This document shows, piece after piece, positions 1-6,589 of a stretch of DNA of 40,913 nucleotides (within the stretch, counting starts at the first letter, position 1; every line of letters starts with the position of its first letter). Origin of the DNA: a virus; the IMG/VR virus record IMGVR_UViG_3300047552_000206, positions 1 through 40,913 of that record. One strand, 5' to 3'. Both the position numbers and the translations under genes were made by a program. Under the pieces are notes generated by a model. The model saw only the letters and a program-made list of their open reading frames with translations. It did no database searches and had not been told where the DNA came from.

Positions 1-38
1 CTGATAGCAATATTAGCTTCATCTCCTTCTAGATGACC

Positions 39-64
39 GACACGGTGTGTGAGAGCACCGTGTC
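39..64 (+). other. Stem-loop upstream of primase gene
   Basis: A perfect 9-bp inverted repeat (GACACGGTG at 39-47, CACCGTGTC at 56-64) with an 8-nt loop. No T-run follows, so it is not a standard intrinsic terminator. It lies about 55 nt before the primase start. It may be an RNA structure in the leader or a processing site. The preceding 38 bases have a short open frame ending at TGA 34-36 that could be the tail of an upstream gene, but this cannot be decided here. Confidence 0.45.
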
Positions 65-120
65 ACCCTCTCTCACAGGGCCAAGTTATCGCGAAGCAAC
101 AACTAGAAAGGACAATTCAA

Positions 121-1134
121 ATGACAGGTCGACCATATACGCTTTCAATCTATGAAAGTGTTACCAAAGCATATGTTGCTGATGAGCAACAGTTTTCATT
201 ACAAGAACTTGGCAAAATATTGACCGAGTATACCCACTTAGACAAAAAAGAAGACGGGCTCCTATTCAATCTGGCCCAATTCAAAACAGAAGGCGCAGAA
301 TTAGCTAGGCGCTACCACTATGTCGGTCGTGAGCGCCAAGATACGTATGACGAGATTCCAAACACTGTTCGTCGGTGCAAGCAGAATTTAATCAGTATCG
401 GAGGGATAGTGCTTGACGTTGATGACCAGTACTCTATTGAAGATATTGTGAAACTGTTAGATGGCGTTCATATGATCATCTATACTACATTCAGACACAC
501 TTGGGAACACAATAAGTTCCGCGTAGTGATTCCATTCTCGCAGCCATTACTAGCCGCAGATATCGCCTGTCGTGAGCGCTCTATGATTGAGACATTCCCT
601 GGTGTTGACCACGCTTCATTCTCTGTATCACAGTCATTCTACTTCCATAGTAGCAATAACGAGGCAGAAGCATTTAGTTGTGTGATTGAAGGCGAATTGA
701 TTAACCCATATGACTTTGAAGTTGAAGAGATTACGGAGTGGGTACCAGCAGAAGTAACTGGCACAGGCGAGATCACTGATTCGTATAAGCGAATGATTGT
801 TGAAGCCCTACTAACGTGTAGTGACGTTCACTATGATTCGCAGAGTGGCAGCCGTAATGGCGGTGTTCTTACTCTAGTAGCTATCTGCCGCTCAGTTGGG
901 CTCGCTTTTGAAGAGTTTGATGCTATCTGCTGCGCTATCTGTGCTGGCAATAGCCAACTCGTACATAGAGAAGTGCGACGAGGCGCTTGGACTGGCTGGA
1001 AGGGTGATAAGATTACCAGAGATAAACGAAACCAGTTCATCAAATCAAATGGTGGCAGGGTTCCAGAACGAGTAGAAAGAAGTGATTGGAAAAAGACGCA
1101 AGATGACTTAATAAAAAAATATACACGTAATTAA
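121..1134 (+). CDS. AEP/PrimPol-type DNA primase
   Basis: A 337-residue protein likely to make primers for phage DNA replication. It has the layout of archaeo-eukaryotic primases: a hydrophobic strand ending in the acidic pair of motif I (VLDVDD, residues 97-102), a TTFRH segment (122-126) in the place of the histidine motif II, the strand FRVVIPFSQPL (133-143) common in phage PrimPol proteins, and a further acidic motif around GVDH (161-164). The start at 121 is chosen because AGAAAGGA sits just upstream; a GTG at 49 lies in a hairpin and is unlikely. The next gene is an SF3-like helicase, so the two probably form a split primase-helicase system. The family assignment rests on motif pattern only; the exact AEP subfamily is uncertain. 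Confidence 0.6.
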   Translation: MTGRPYTLSIYESVTKAYVADEQQFSLQELGKILTEYTHLDKKEDGLLFNLAQFKTEGAELARRYHYVGRERQDTYDEIPNTVRRCKQNLISIGGIVLDVDDQYSIEDIVKLLDGVHMIIYTTFRHTWEHNKFRVVIPFSQPLLAADIACRERSMIETFPGVDHASFSVSQSFYFHSSNNEAEAFSCVIEGELINPYDFEVEEITEWVPAEVTGTGEITDSYKRMIVEALLTCSDVHYDSQSGSRNGGVLTLVAICRSVGLAFEEFDAICCAICAGNSQLVHREVRRGAWTGWKGDKITRDKRNQFIKSNGGRVPERVERSDWKKTQDDLIKKYTRN

Positions 1135-1162
1135 GGGACAGAAGCTAATAAGAGCATTTTAG

Positions 1163-1175
1163 TTCGCTTAGCGAA
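1163..1175 (+). other. Small hairpin between primase and helicase genes
   Basis: TTCGC-TTA-GCGAA forms a 5-bp stem with a 3-nt loop in the 66-nt gap between the two replication genes. It is too weak and lacks the T-run of a terminator. It could influence mRNA stability or translation of the helicase gene. The helicase ribosome-binding site (AAGGAG) follows 16 nt later. Confidence 0.25.
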
Positions 1176-1200
1176 ATTAGTAACAAAATAAGGAGACGAA

Positions 1201-3087
1201 ATGTCTAAAAATGTGTTTGAAAAAGAAGAAGTGTTGGTAGACCCAACAGCAGAATTAGAAGCAGCGAAGTTAGAGATAACCCAGCAAATTTCAGCAGCCA
1301 AATTGCTGTTAAAGCAGGAGCAAAAGAAGTTAAGAGGCATCGAGAAGCTAGATATCGAAGTCATTACCGATAAGAATACTCGTATTGCCCAGCAAACTGA
1401 GAATATTCTCAAACTAAATGATGCTATTGCTGAATTGGAGTTTGATTTAAAGAGCTACAATCGTTCACGCGAAGATGAGAATGAAGAGCACATTCAGGCT
1501 GCTCTATTCAAGGTGGCTGAGTGGCTAAAGAAAGATTCGAGCGCGGCGTTTGTTATTGAGCGCGGCGAATACGTGTATGTTGACAATTACTCTATCACCC
1601 CACAGAAGCCAAACGTTCTGTTCCGTAATATTGAGCCTAACAAATTCATTCAAGAATTAGCAGTTGGTCTTGGTATCAAAATATGGCACCTACCTGCTCC
1701 TAGAGTTATCGACTTGTTTAACTCGGTGGGCAGAACTTATCATATGAGCCGATATTCTATCGATTCCAGACTGTGGAACAGCAGTAAAGTGTATCTACCA
1801 ATCAAGCATATGGAACCATATTTCATTAACAGAGATGAGGTAGAAGGCGAATACAGTGAATATTTCGATTGGCTCATGTACTCTCTTAGTGGTGGTAAAC
1901 TAGAGAATCAAGAGCATATCGAGCGCTGGATTGTTCATAAGGTGATTAATTACAGTAAAGCAGTTACTACTCCTGATATTGTTATTGTAGGTCACGTAGG
2001 TGGTAATGGTAAGGGTATCTTACAAGCTATCGTCAGATTGATGTTTCCAGCATCATTAAGTGGTAAAGCAACTACCAAGACACTGAAATCTCAATTCACT
2101 GCTATCTTGGTCGGTAAATTAATCGTGTTCTTTGATGACCAAGATTCTAAAGAAATCTCGCTTGATGTAGTCAAGCAGATGGCTGGCGCTGAGACTATGG
2201 TGTTCGAAGAGAAGGGTAAAGACCAATACGAAGCTGAGAAGACACATAGCAGTGCTTGGTTCGCTCAGGAGCTACCATTCAGATTAACACCTGGTGGCAA
2301 AGAAGGTGGTGTTGACCGAAGATTCTCTATTATGAGAACAAATATCACGTTCTTAGAGAGCATTCGTAAACACTATAAAACAGATAAGCCAGTTACAGTA
2401 GAAGAAAGCAAAGATGTAGCTGAGAATATCGTTAAAGAATTCTTAATCAACCGAGTTGAAGTAGCTAAGTGGTTCAAACACCTACAAGCAAAATACCCAG
2501 AAATTGATGAAAGCTACACGCTCAAAGCTCTACACGGTGAAGACTACCAGTACTTCTTAGACCAGCAGAACTTGGGCATTGATAAAGTATGGGATAAGTT
2601 AGTAGTTCCAGTCCTTAAAGAAGGCGGAGCTGTGCCATTATTTGTTATTAAAGAGCTTGTTCGTCATCTTGAGACTAACCATAGCGATAAGAAGATTGCT
2701 AATATGTTGCGCACGGTCATTGACCAAAGCAATATGTCAGTGGTCGTAGACAGACAATATATGACTATCACACCTAGTATTGTTAACAAGACCAAGCAGT
2801 TTACAGTAGTTCGTCCGAAGAGCTTAGAAGACTGGACGAATCGTGACTTCGACTGGTCATTAGTCAGTCGCACTCCATACAATAGTGCCCGTCTGACTGG
2901 CACACCGCTTATTCAAGAAGATGACTTCTGTTTCGGCGCTCCGATCGACGATGTTGCTATTCCAGTTGGCATCGCCTTCTGGGAAGATGATGACCATTCT
3001 GATCCAGTTGTTCCAGATTATAGGGAGCAAGACAGACCACCAACTGCCAATGATGTTATGAAACGACTGAATTCTACGCTGAAGTAA
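1201..3087 (+). CDS. SF3-like replicative helicase (NrS-1 polymerase/DUF5906-like)
   Basis: A 628-residue ATPase expected to unwind DNA at the phage replication fork. A P-loop is visible at residues 264-272 (GHVGGNGKG), a Walker B-like strand at 307-315 (LIVFFDDQD), and an arginine-finger-like DRRF at 372-375. These features and their spacing fit the superfamily-3 helicase domain of phage primase-helicases such as that of phage NrS-1 (DUF5906). Residues 14-85 are charged and heptad-like, probably a coiled coil. The start has a strong AAGGAG site. The primase domain normally fused N-terminally in this family is instead supplied by the gene just upstream. The gene ends at a strong terminator, and the candidate origin lies immediately downstream. 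Confidence 0.75.
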   Translation: MSKNVFEKEEVLVDPTAELEAAKLEITQQISAAKLLLKQEQKKLRGIEKLDIEVITDKNTRIAQQTENILKLNDAIAELEFDLKSYNRSREDENEEHIQAALFKVAEWLKKDSSAAFVIERGEYVYVDNYSITPQKPNVLFRNIEPNKFIQELAVGLGIKIWHLPAPRVIDLFNSVGRTYHMSRYSIDSRLWNSSKVYLPIKHMEPYFINRDEVEGEYSEYFDWLMYSLSGGKLENQEHIERWIVHKVINYSKAVTTPDIVIVGHVGGNGKGILQAIVRLMFPASLSGKATTKTLKSQFTAILVGKLIVFFDDQDSKEISLDVVKQMAGAETMVFEEKGKDQYEAEKTHSSAWFAQELPFRLTPGGKEGGVDRRFSIMRTNITFLESIRKHYKTDKPVTVEESKDVAENIVKEFLINRVEVAKWFKHLQAKYPEIDESYTLKALHGEDYQYFLDQQNLGIDKVWDKLVVPVLKEGGAVPLFVIKELVRHLETNHSDKKIANMLRTVIDQSNMSVVVDRQYMTITPSIVNKTKQFTVVRPKSLEDWTNRDFDWSLVSRTPYNSARLTGTPLIQEDDFCFGAPIDDVAIPVGIAFWEDDDHSDPVVPDYREQDRPPTANDVMKRLNSTLK

Positions 3088-3089
3088 AG

Positions 3090-3112
3090 AAAAGGGGCTC
3101 TGAGCCCCTTTT
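3090..3112 (+). terminator. Intrinsic terminator after helicase gene
   Basis: AAAAGGGGC-TCTGA-GCCCCTTTT is a perfect GC-rich hairpin followed by T-residues, starting three bases after the helicase stop codon. Because it is preceded by A-residues, it could stop transcription from either direction. It separates the replication operon from the repeat-rich non-coding block. Confidence 0.9.
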
Positions 3113-3175
3113 CTACGTCTAGCAAGCACGTTGTATGTGCTCGTGAACACCGTCTGTTTTTCGACGTGCTTGTTC

Positions 3176-3211
3176 AAAAAGTGCTCTGGCGCTATCAAAA
3201 CCGCAATATTT
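3176..3211 (+). repeat. 36-bp origin-region box, copy 1
   Basis: This 36-bp segment, starting AAAAAGTGCTCTGG, recurs at 3355-3390 with two substitutions. Both copies have an ACGTGCTTG iteron shortly before and a CAAGCACGT iteron shortly after, so the whole flanked unit appears duplicated. Its role is unknown. Confidence 0.7.
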
Positions 3212-3254
3212 CACTCAAACAAGCACGTAAGCACGTACAATCATGTTTATTGCT

Positions 3255-3298
3255 AGAAAAAGAGACAAAAATAAAAAAAATAAAAAAAAATATTTTAG
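3255..3298. other. A/T-rich tract, candidate DNA-unwinding element
   Basis: A tract of almost pure A and T (runs of eight and nine A on the + strand) lies between the two groups of iterons. In iteron-type origins such a tract is where the duplex first melts. The assignment is by position and composition only. Confidence 0.45.
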
Positions 3299-3354
3299 CT
3301 GGTCCAGATTTGAGAAAACAACGTGCTTACGTGCTTACGTGCTTGTTTAGACAT

Positions 3355-3390
3355 AAAAAGTGCTCTGGAGCTATCAAAAACGCAATATTT
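3355..3390 (+). repeat. 36-bp origin-region box, copy 2
   Basis: Second copy of the box at 3176-3211, differing at two positions (GGAG for GGCG and AAACG for AACCG). It is flanked by iterons at 3337-3345 and 3394-3402. Confidence 0.7.
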
Positions 3391-3481
3391 GAACAAGCAC
3401 GTTGAAAAACGAACGTGCTTGTACGTGCTTGTTACGTGCTTGTTACGCGCTTGTAGTTACATTCAACTGATCTGTTTAAGC

Positions 3482-3488
3482 ATAAATA
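3482..3488 (+). promoter_or_regulatory. ATAAATA motif (T4-late-like), possible ncRNA promoter
   Basis: ATAAATA just downstream of the iterons. If used like a T4 late promoter (TATAAATA), transcription would start near 3494 and run into the hairpin series at 3586-3676 with no gene of its own before 3787. It is one of ten such motifs found in the gaps of this window. Confidence 0.3.
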
Positions 3489-3493
3489 TCTCT

Positions 3494-3676
3494 GTACTCC
3501 TATGGTACACTGTCCAGTCAGACTTTAAACGACAGCAGATACCAACCCTTCGCGCTAAATTAGCTGTAGAATGGTTTATTCTCGCTTGACCAAGCTCTTA
3601 AATGGTCAATCTACTAGTGATTAAAGCCCACTAGTAGTGCTGATAACAACTTAGTTGTTGGCATTTTTTAATTTTT
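3494..3676 (+). ncRNA. Candidate structured non-coding RNA
   Basis: A roughly 180-nt region with no credible gene has three successive perfect inverted repeats: TTGACCA/TGGTCAA (3586-3592/3603-3609), CTACTAGTG/CACTAGTAG (3611-3619/3629-3637) and AACAAC/GTTGTT (3645-3650/3654-3659), the last followed by T-runs like a terminator. A promoter-like ATAAATA lies just upstream. This may be a small RNA, or these may be DNA structures belonging to the adjacent origin. The 5' end is a guess from the motif; no known RNA family is recognised. Confidence 0.3.
3645..3676 (+). terminator. Probable terminator hairpin
   Basis: AACAAC-TTA-GTTGTT followed by GGCATTTTTTAATTTTT. The stem is short and A/T-rich but the T-run is good. 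Confidence 0.5.
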
Positions 3677-3703
3677 CTATTATATGATATGTGATGGTAT
3701 CTT

Positions 3704-3735
3704 AGACCTGTAGTGTAAAAGACTACGGGTCTTTT
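3704..3735 (+). terminator. Intrinsic terminator upstream of the small-gene operon
   Basis: AGACCTGTAGT (3704-3714) pairs with ACTACGGGTCT (3722-3732), allowing one T-G pair, around a 7-nt loop, followed by TTTT. It would insulate the small-gene operon from transcription through the origin region. Confidence 0.65.
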
Positions 3736-3745
3736 GCTTGCACTA

Positions 3746-3773
3746 TTGACAAATAAACATTACGTGTTATCAT
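3746..3773 (+). promoter_or_regulatory. Sigma-70-like promoter for the small-gene operon
   Basis: TTGACA at 3746-3751 and TATCAT at 3768-3773, separated by 16 bp, form a good host-type promoter directly after a terminator. Its start site would be near 3780, leaving almost no leader before the ATG at 3787. An ATAAATA motif overlaps the same place (3776-3782). Confidence 0.55.
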
Positions 3774-3775
3774 TG

Positions 3776-3782
3776 ATAAATA
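3776..3782 (+). promoter_or_regulatory. ATAAATA motif 4 nt before gene start
   Basis: GATAAATAC ends 4 nt before the ATG at 3787. If it acts as a T4-type late promoter, the transcript would begin at or next to the start codon and be leaderless. No Shine-Dalgarno site is present. Confidence 0.35.
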
Positions 3783-3786
3783 CTCT

Positions 3787-4158
3787 ATGACTATACAATC
3801 AAACAAATCATTTAAAGCAGCTAAACCCACCAAGTTGAAGCTAGATATCGCTACCTTATATAAGTTCGCGTTATCTAAGATGAAGACAACTGCCGAGAAG
3901 TTTAAGGCAGATACTCAGCGTAAGATTAGCTTATCAAGTGCCAAGTACATCAGGACCGACAGAATTTTTTTCAGTAAAATCTGTCCGATCACCAATCAAC
4001 CATACTACCGTGACGAACTCATCTATGAGACTGCCAACTACTTTATTCGTACCACTGTACACGGCAAGATTATCGATATTGAGACGAAGCCACGCTCGGT
4101 GTTTAAGCCGCAGGTAGTAGTTAAAGTGCGCCGCACATTTAATAGGAACACAAAATGA
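3787..4158 (+). CDS. Hypothetical basic protein
   Basis: A 123-residue, lysine/arginine-rich protein of unknown function that opens a run of small genes. The centre holds ICPITNQPYY (about residues 65-74), with a single cysteine and no recognisable domain. High positive charge suggests nucleic-acid binding, but this is only inferred. The ATG at 3787 lacks a Shine-Dalgarno site and lies within a few bases of the predicted transcription start, so it may be translated from a leaderless mRNA; a later ATG at 3880 is possible but also lacks a ribosome-binding site. It overlaps the next gene by ATGA. Confidence 0.65.
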   Translation: MTIQSNKSFKAAKPTKLKLDIATLYKFALSKMKTTAEKFKADTQRKISLSSAKYIRTDRIFFSKICPITNQPYYRDELIYETANYFIRTTVHGKIIDIETKPRSVFKPQVVVKVRRTFNRNTK

Positions 4159-4535
4159 GCACCGAACATTTCAGAGACAAACGCGGTTCAACCAGATGGT
4201 ACAGATACACTGATACTGGTATCGAGCGCAAGGTAGTATTTGCTGGCGAGCCATTACCAGACCATACTTGGACACAGGGTATCGCGCCAACTATTACAGA
4301 TGAGCGCAGACAGTCATCTAGCGCTAGATTCCGTGGTGTGCCAAAGACAGACACTCAAAAATCTAAGATGAGAGCAGCCAAGCTAGGCGTTGCTAAGACT
4401 GCCCAACATAAATCAAATATGCGCGCATCACAACTAGCACACTCCGCGGAAGTTAAAGCTATTATGGAGGAGACACCGCTAACATACAGAGAAGCACAGC
4501 TCGAACTTAAACGCAGAAAGGCTCTACTTAAATGA
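4155..4535 (+). CDS. NUMOD3-like DNA-binding protein
   Basis: A 126-residue basic protein. Its second half carries two successive short helices with the spacing of NUMOD3 modules (about residues 55-95, including KSKMRAAKLG and HKSNMRASQ), which are DNA-contacting motifs in phage homing endonucleases. The first half (WYRYTDTGIERKVV and then a tryptophan and proline-containing segment) resembles the short region often preceding these motifs in phage proteins. No GIY-YIG or HNH catalytic motif is visible, so this is either a stand-alone DNA-binding protein or the remnant of a nuclease. It starts at the ATGA overlap with the upstream gene and ends in an ATGA overlap with the next. Confidence 0.6.
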   Translation: MSTEHFRDKRGSTRWYRYTDTGIERKVVFAGEPLPDHTWTQGIAPTITDERRQSSSARFRGVPKTDTQKSKMRAAKLGVAKTAQHKSNMRASQLAHSAEVKAIMEETPLTYREAQLELKRRKALLK

Positions 4536-4822
4536 CTATCGAACAACAATACGGACTCAGAGTTACCAAGTCGAATGAATTTCGCAAGACTATGGTCCAA
4601 CAACCAGCTAGTTTTTGGCAATCAGTTGGCACAGAAGAGTATTTACAGCCTACTATTACTAGAGAAGTAATGCTAGAAGTATCAGTTGGCGAACGAGATT
4701 ACGCAAAGATGACTGCCGACTTCAAAGAACTCCAGTTAATGCGCGACTTTATGCGCTGCCACCCAACTGCTTACAAGGACTTCAAGAACTTTGAGTTAGT
4801 TGATATGTTACGTAACGCTTAA
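4532..4822 (+). CDS. Hypothetical protein
   Basis: A 96-residue protein of unknown function, translationally coupled to its upstream neighbour through an ATGA overlap. It has a tryptophan-containing N-terminal third and a charged, probably helical C-terminal half (from about residue 50), with no signal peptide, membrane segment or recognised motif. It lies in the block of small genes between the origin and the lysis genes. Confidence 0.65.
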   Translation: MTIEQQYGLRVTKSNEFRKTMVQQPASFWQSVGTEEYLQPTITREVMLEVSVGERDYAKMTADFKELQLMRDFMRCHPTAYKDFKNFELVDMLRNA

Positions 4823-4828
4823 TAAATA
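4822..4828 (+). promoter_or_regulatory. ATAAATA motif 4 nt before gene start
   Basis: The motif overlaps the stop codon of the preceding gene and ends 4 nt before the ATG at 4833, the same spacing as at 3776. It may be a promoter for a leaderless transcript. Confidence 0.3.
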
Positions 4829-4832
4829 GATT

Positions 4833-4994
4833 ATGAGCGATCAACCAGTATCACCGGCGTCACCACGAGCGCAAGAGTTAGTAGACTGGATAAAAACCCA
4901 AGATCAACTAACAGCAGAAGCTCTCCGTAAACAGATGAGAGATATCAACGAACACTATGATCGACTATATTCAGAACCGAAAGATAAACAATGA
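4833..4994 (+). CDS. Small hypothetical protein
   Basis: A 53-residue acidic/polar protein. After a proline- and serine-rich start (MSDQPVSPASP) it is predicted to be mostly helical (LVDWIKTQDQLTAEALRKQM). Its stop codon is in an ATGA overlap with the next gene, which supports it being real. There is no clear Shine-Dalgarno site; the start is the first ATG, 4 nt after an ATAAATA motif. Function unknown. Confidence 0.55.
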   Translation: MSDQPVSPASPRAQELVDWIKTQDQLTAEALRKQMRDINEHYDRLYSEPKDKQ

Positions 4995-5182
4995 CACAAA
5001 GATATAAAATAGTAAAAGCAGAAGATGGAATATTGTGGATCAGTTTACAACCACTATTCCTAGACTTAGAAGAGGCCAGAGATAACGCACCAACCCAAGA
5101 CGCTAAAGACAGAATTCAAACTGCCCTAGAACTAATCTCATCACTAATCATTGAGGGTGAAGCTGGAGAGGCTAGCGAATGA
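4991..5182 (+). CDS. Small hypothetical protein
   Basis: A 63-residue acidic protein of unknown function. It reads as a short strand pair (TQRYKIVKAEDGILWISL) followed by one or two acidic helices. It is joined by ATGA overlaps to the genes on both sides (4991 and 5179), indicating tight translational coupling. Confidence 0.6.
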   Translation: MTQRYKIVKAEDGILWISLQPLFLDLEEARDNAPTQDAKDRIQTALELISSLIIEGEAGEASE

Positions 5183-5541
5183 GAACCATAGTCACCAGAG
5201 GCGATACTCAACAGATCAAAACATTTGACCGTATGGTTATGGAGCTGTGCCCGTATCTCACACCAATTGAAATTGACAAGGTTGTTGGTTTCATGGATCG
5301 AATTCAGGGTTCGCAATACGATATCAACCCTACTGAAACAGATAGTGCCACTCAGCTAAAACTAATCTTGGGTGGTGACAGATATGCCGCAGTCAAACAG
5401 CAGTGGACACTAGACAATCAGCACATACTAGCTGGTGTACCAGAAGCTGGCACTAAATATCTACATGTAGCAACTGGGCAATTATACGACGGATTGGACG
5501 AAACTGATAACCCCGATGACTATAAAGTAGTTAAAGTTTAA
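5179..5541 (+). CDS. Hypothetical protein
   Basis: A 120-residue protein of unknown function, starting at an ATGA overlap. The first 50 residues look helical; residues 60-120 contain aromatic and glycine turns (YLHVATGQLYDGL). No membrane segment, signal or catalytic motif is seen. It precedes an HK97 gp10-like gene, but a structural role is not shown. Confidence 0.6.
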   Translation: MRTIVTRGDTQQIKTFDRMVMELCPYLTPIEIDKVVGFMDRIQGSQYDINPTETDSATQLKLILGGDRYAAVKQQWTLDNQHILAGVPEAGTKYLHVATGQLYDGLDETDNPDDYKVVKV

Positions 5542-5544
5542 TCA

Positions 5545-5856
5545 ATGTTAAGAATTACAGTAACTAAAGACCGTGGTCGTGCGACAATGGCTACTGTTCG
5601 TTCCCTTGCACGTGGTTTACTCCGCGTTTTGGTGCGTAATACACCAGTTGATACAGGAGAGTTAAGTGCCGGTTGGTATATTGATTATGTTGGCGCTAGT
5701 GGCTTTGCAATTCAAGACGATGTGTACTACGGTTACTGGGTCAACAATGGTAACACGCGCGGATTACGCCCACGCCGATTTGTGGAGAGAAGTGTGCGCC
5801 AATACAACTCGCAGCTACGTGGATACACAGTTGAAATAGAGGCAGTTGAAGAATGA
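5545..5856 (+). CDS. HK97 gp10-like head-tail/tail completion protein (first copy)
   Basis: A 103-residue protein with the family pattern of HK97 gp10-like tail components: an N-terminal helix, the hallmark NTPVDTG turn (residues 32-38) followed by a glycine/tryptophan strand, then YYGYWVNNGN and a C-terminal RPRRFVERSV helix. Members close or join the head-tail interface. It is unusual that it lies upstream of the terminase genes, because a second gp10-like protein is encoded in the normal place before the tape measure. The Shine-Dalgarno site is weak; an internal ATG at 5587 is a possible alternative start. Confidence 0.6.
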   Translation: MLRITVTKDRGRATMATVRSLARGLLRVLVRNTPVDTGELSAGWYIDYVGASGFAIQDDVYYGYWVNNGNTRGLRPRRFVERSVRQYNSQLRGYTVEIEAVEE

Positions 5857-6116
5857 AACAAAAGATTACTATTGGTGAGTTGGCTTATATGCTCAAGGAC
5901 TCGATTGACGATATGAAACGTCACGACGACTTAGCCCTACTTGAAATGGTAGATGAGTACTTTATATGCGCTGGTCACCTGCTCGAAATATACGGTGCAG
6001 AACCCACAGAACAGTTAGTTAATATGATAGTAATCGAGTACCTTCAGATTGAAAGTCGCGCGTATGAAAAGCGGATTACTGCTACATTCAAAACAAGTAG
6101 AAAGAAAAAGAAATGA
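5853..6116 (+). CDS. Hypothetical protein
   Basis: An 87-residue mostly helical protein with an acidic middle and a strongly basic C-terminus (TSRKKKK). It is linked by ATGA overlaps both to the gp10-like gene before it and to the holin-like gene after it. It has no recognised domain, and a DNA- or membrane-contact role for the basic tail is speculation. Confidence 0.6.
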   Translation: MKQKITIGELAYMLKDSIDDMKRHDDLALLEMVDEYFICAGHLLEIYGAEPTEQLVNMIVIEYLQIESRAYEKRITATFKTSRKKKK

Positions 6117-6589
6117 TATTACCACAAAAGAGTGATGAGATTAAACCAGTTGCTAAATGTGACGAAACATGGGCTAAGTTGGCAGCAGACAAGTCTATTA
6201 CAGAGATCCCAAGTGGTAGCGCATTTGGAAGTGCACCAGCAGTTGCCAGAGTAACTACCCAAGCAGAAGTACAAGCTGACTTAATTAAGAGCAGTGGCGG
6301 CGCTATGCATGAAGGATCAACTAATCTGATCGAGAATACAAACACTGATTGGATCAACAATAAGTGGAGACCTGCCATGGGCTGGGCATATATGGTAATG
6401 TGTATCTGTGACTTTACCCTATTCCCTATCTTATGGAGTTTGTTACAGACACTAAGTCACGGAGCAATCCAAACTCAATGGCAACCACTAACAATTCAGG
6501 GCGGTGGCTTATTCCATATCGCATTCGGCGCGTGTATTGGTGTAGCGGCTTATGGAAGAACAAAAGAAAAGATTGCGGAGAAAGCGTAA
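6113..6589 (+). CDS. Putative holin
   Basis: A 158-residue inner-membrane protein. About 80 polar residues are followed by WRPAMGWAYMVMCICDFTLF (first membrane segment, extended to about residue 112) and a second segment GGLFHIAFGACIGVAAYGRT near the end, then a charged tail. This arrangement, including the WRP entry motif and YGR-TKEK exit, fits phage holins of the 3-TM/GTA-type family. Its position just before a spanin pair supports the call. It would permeabilise the inner membrane at lysis. The long hydrophilic N-terminal part is larger than in minimal holins. Confidence 0.6.
   Translation: MILPQKSDEIKPVAKCDETWAKLAADKSITEIPSGSAFGSAPAVARVTTQAEVQADLIKSSGGAMHEGSTNLIENTNTDWINNKWRPAMGWAYMVMCICDFTLFPILWSLLQTLSHGAIQTQWQPLTIQGGGLFHIAFGACIGVAAYGRTKEKIAEKA

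Larger units (their letters stand above)
3121..3453. repeat. Iteron array, candidate replication origin
   Basis: Twelve copies of a 9-mer, CAAGCACGT or its reverse complement ACGTGCTTG, lie within 333 bp. Forward copies start at 3123, 3220, 3228 (first base variant) and 3394. Reverse copies start at 3164, 3321, 3329, 3337, 3413, 3423, 3434 and 3445; those at 3321 and 3329 end in A, and 3445 reads ACGCGCTTG. The last four are spaced 10-11 bp apart, one helical turn, so a bound protein would occupy one face of the DNA. An A/T-rich tract lies between the two halves. The location next to the primase and helicase genes suggests an origin bound by an unidentified initiator. A transcription-factor array is the main alternative. 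Confidence 0.65.

Noticed and set aside
49-120. GTG start extending the primase upstream
   Set aside because: The GTG lies in a hairpin loop without a ribosome-binding site, whereas the ATG at 121 has AGAAAGGA at good spacing and begins a plausible N-terminus.
3166-3589. Two overlapping open frames (3166-3405 and 3323-3589) in the iteron region
   Set aside because: Their proteins are just translated iterons (repeated cysteine-leucine-rich runs), they lack ribosome-binding sites and they overlap the repeats and hairpins.
4155-4535. GIY-YIG or HNH endonuclease call for the NUMOD3-like protein
   Set aside because: Only the DNA-binding helices are visible; no catalytic motif was found.
6433-6588. 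Longer start for the DUF4337-like protein
   Set aside because: The extension is an out-of-frame reading of the holin gene; the ATG at 6589 has GGAG and the usual overlap with the preceding stop.
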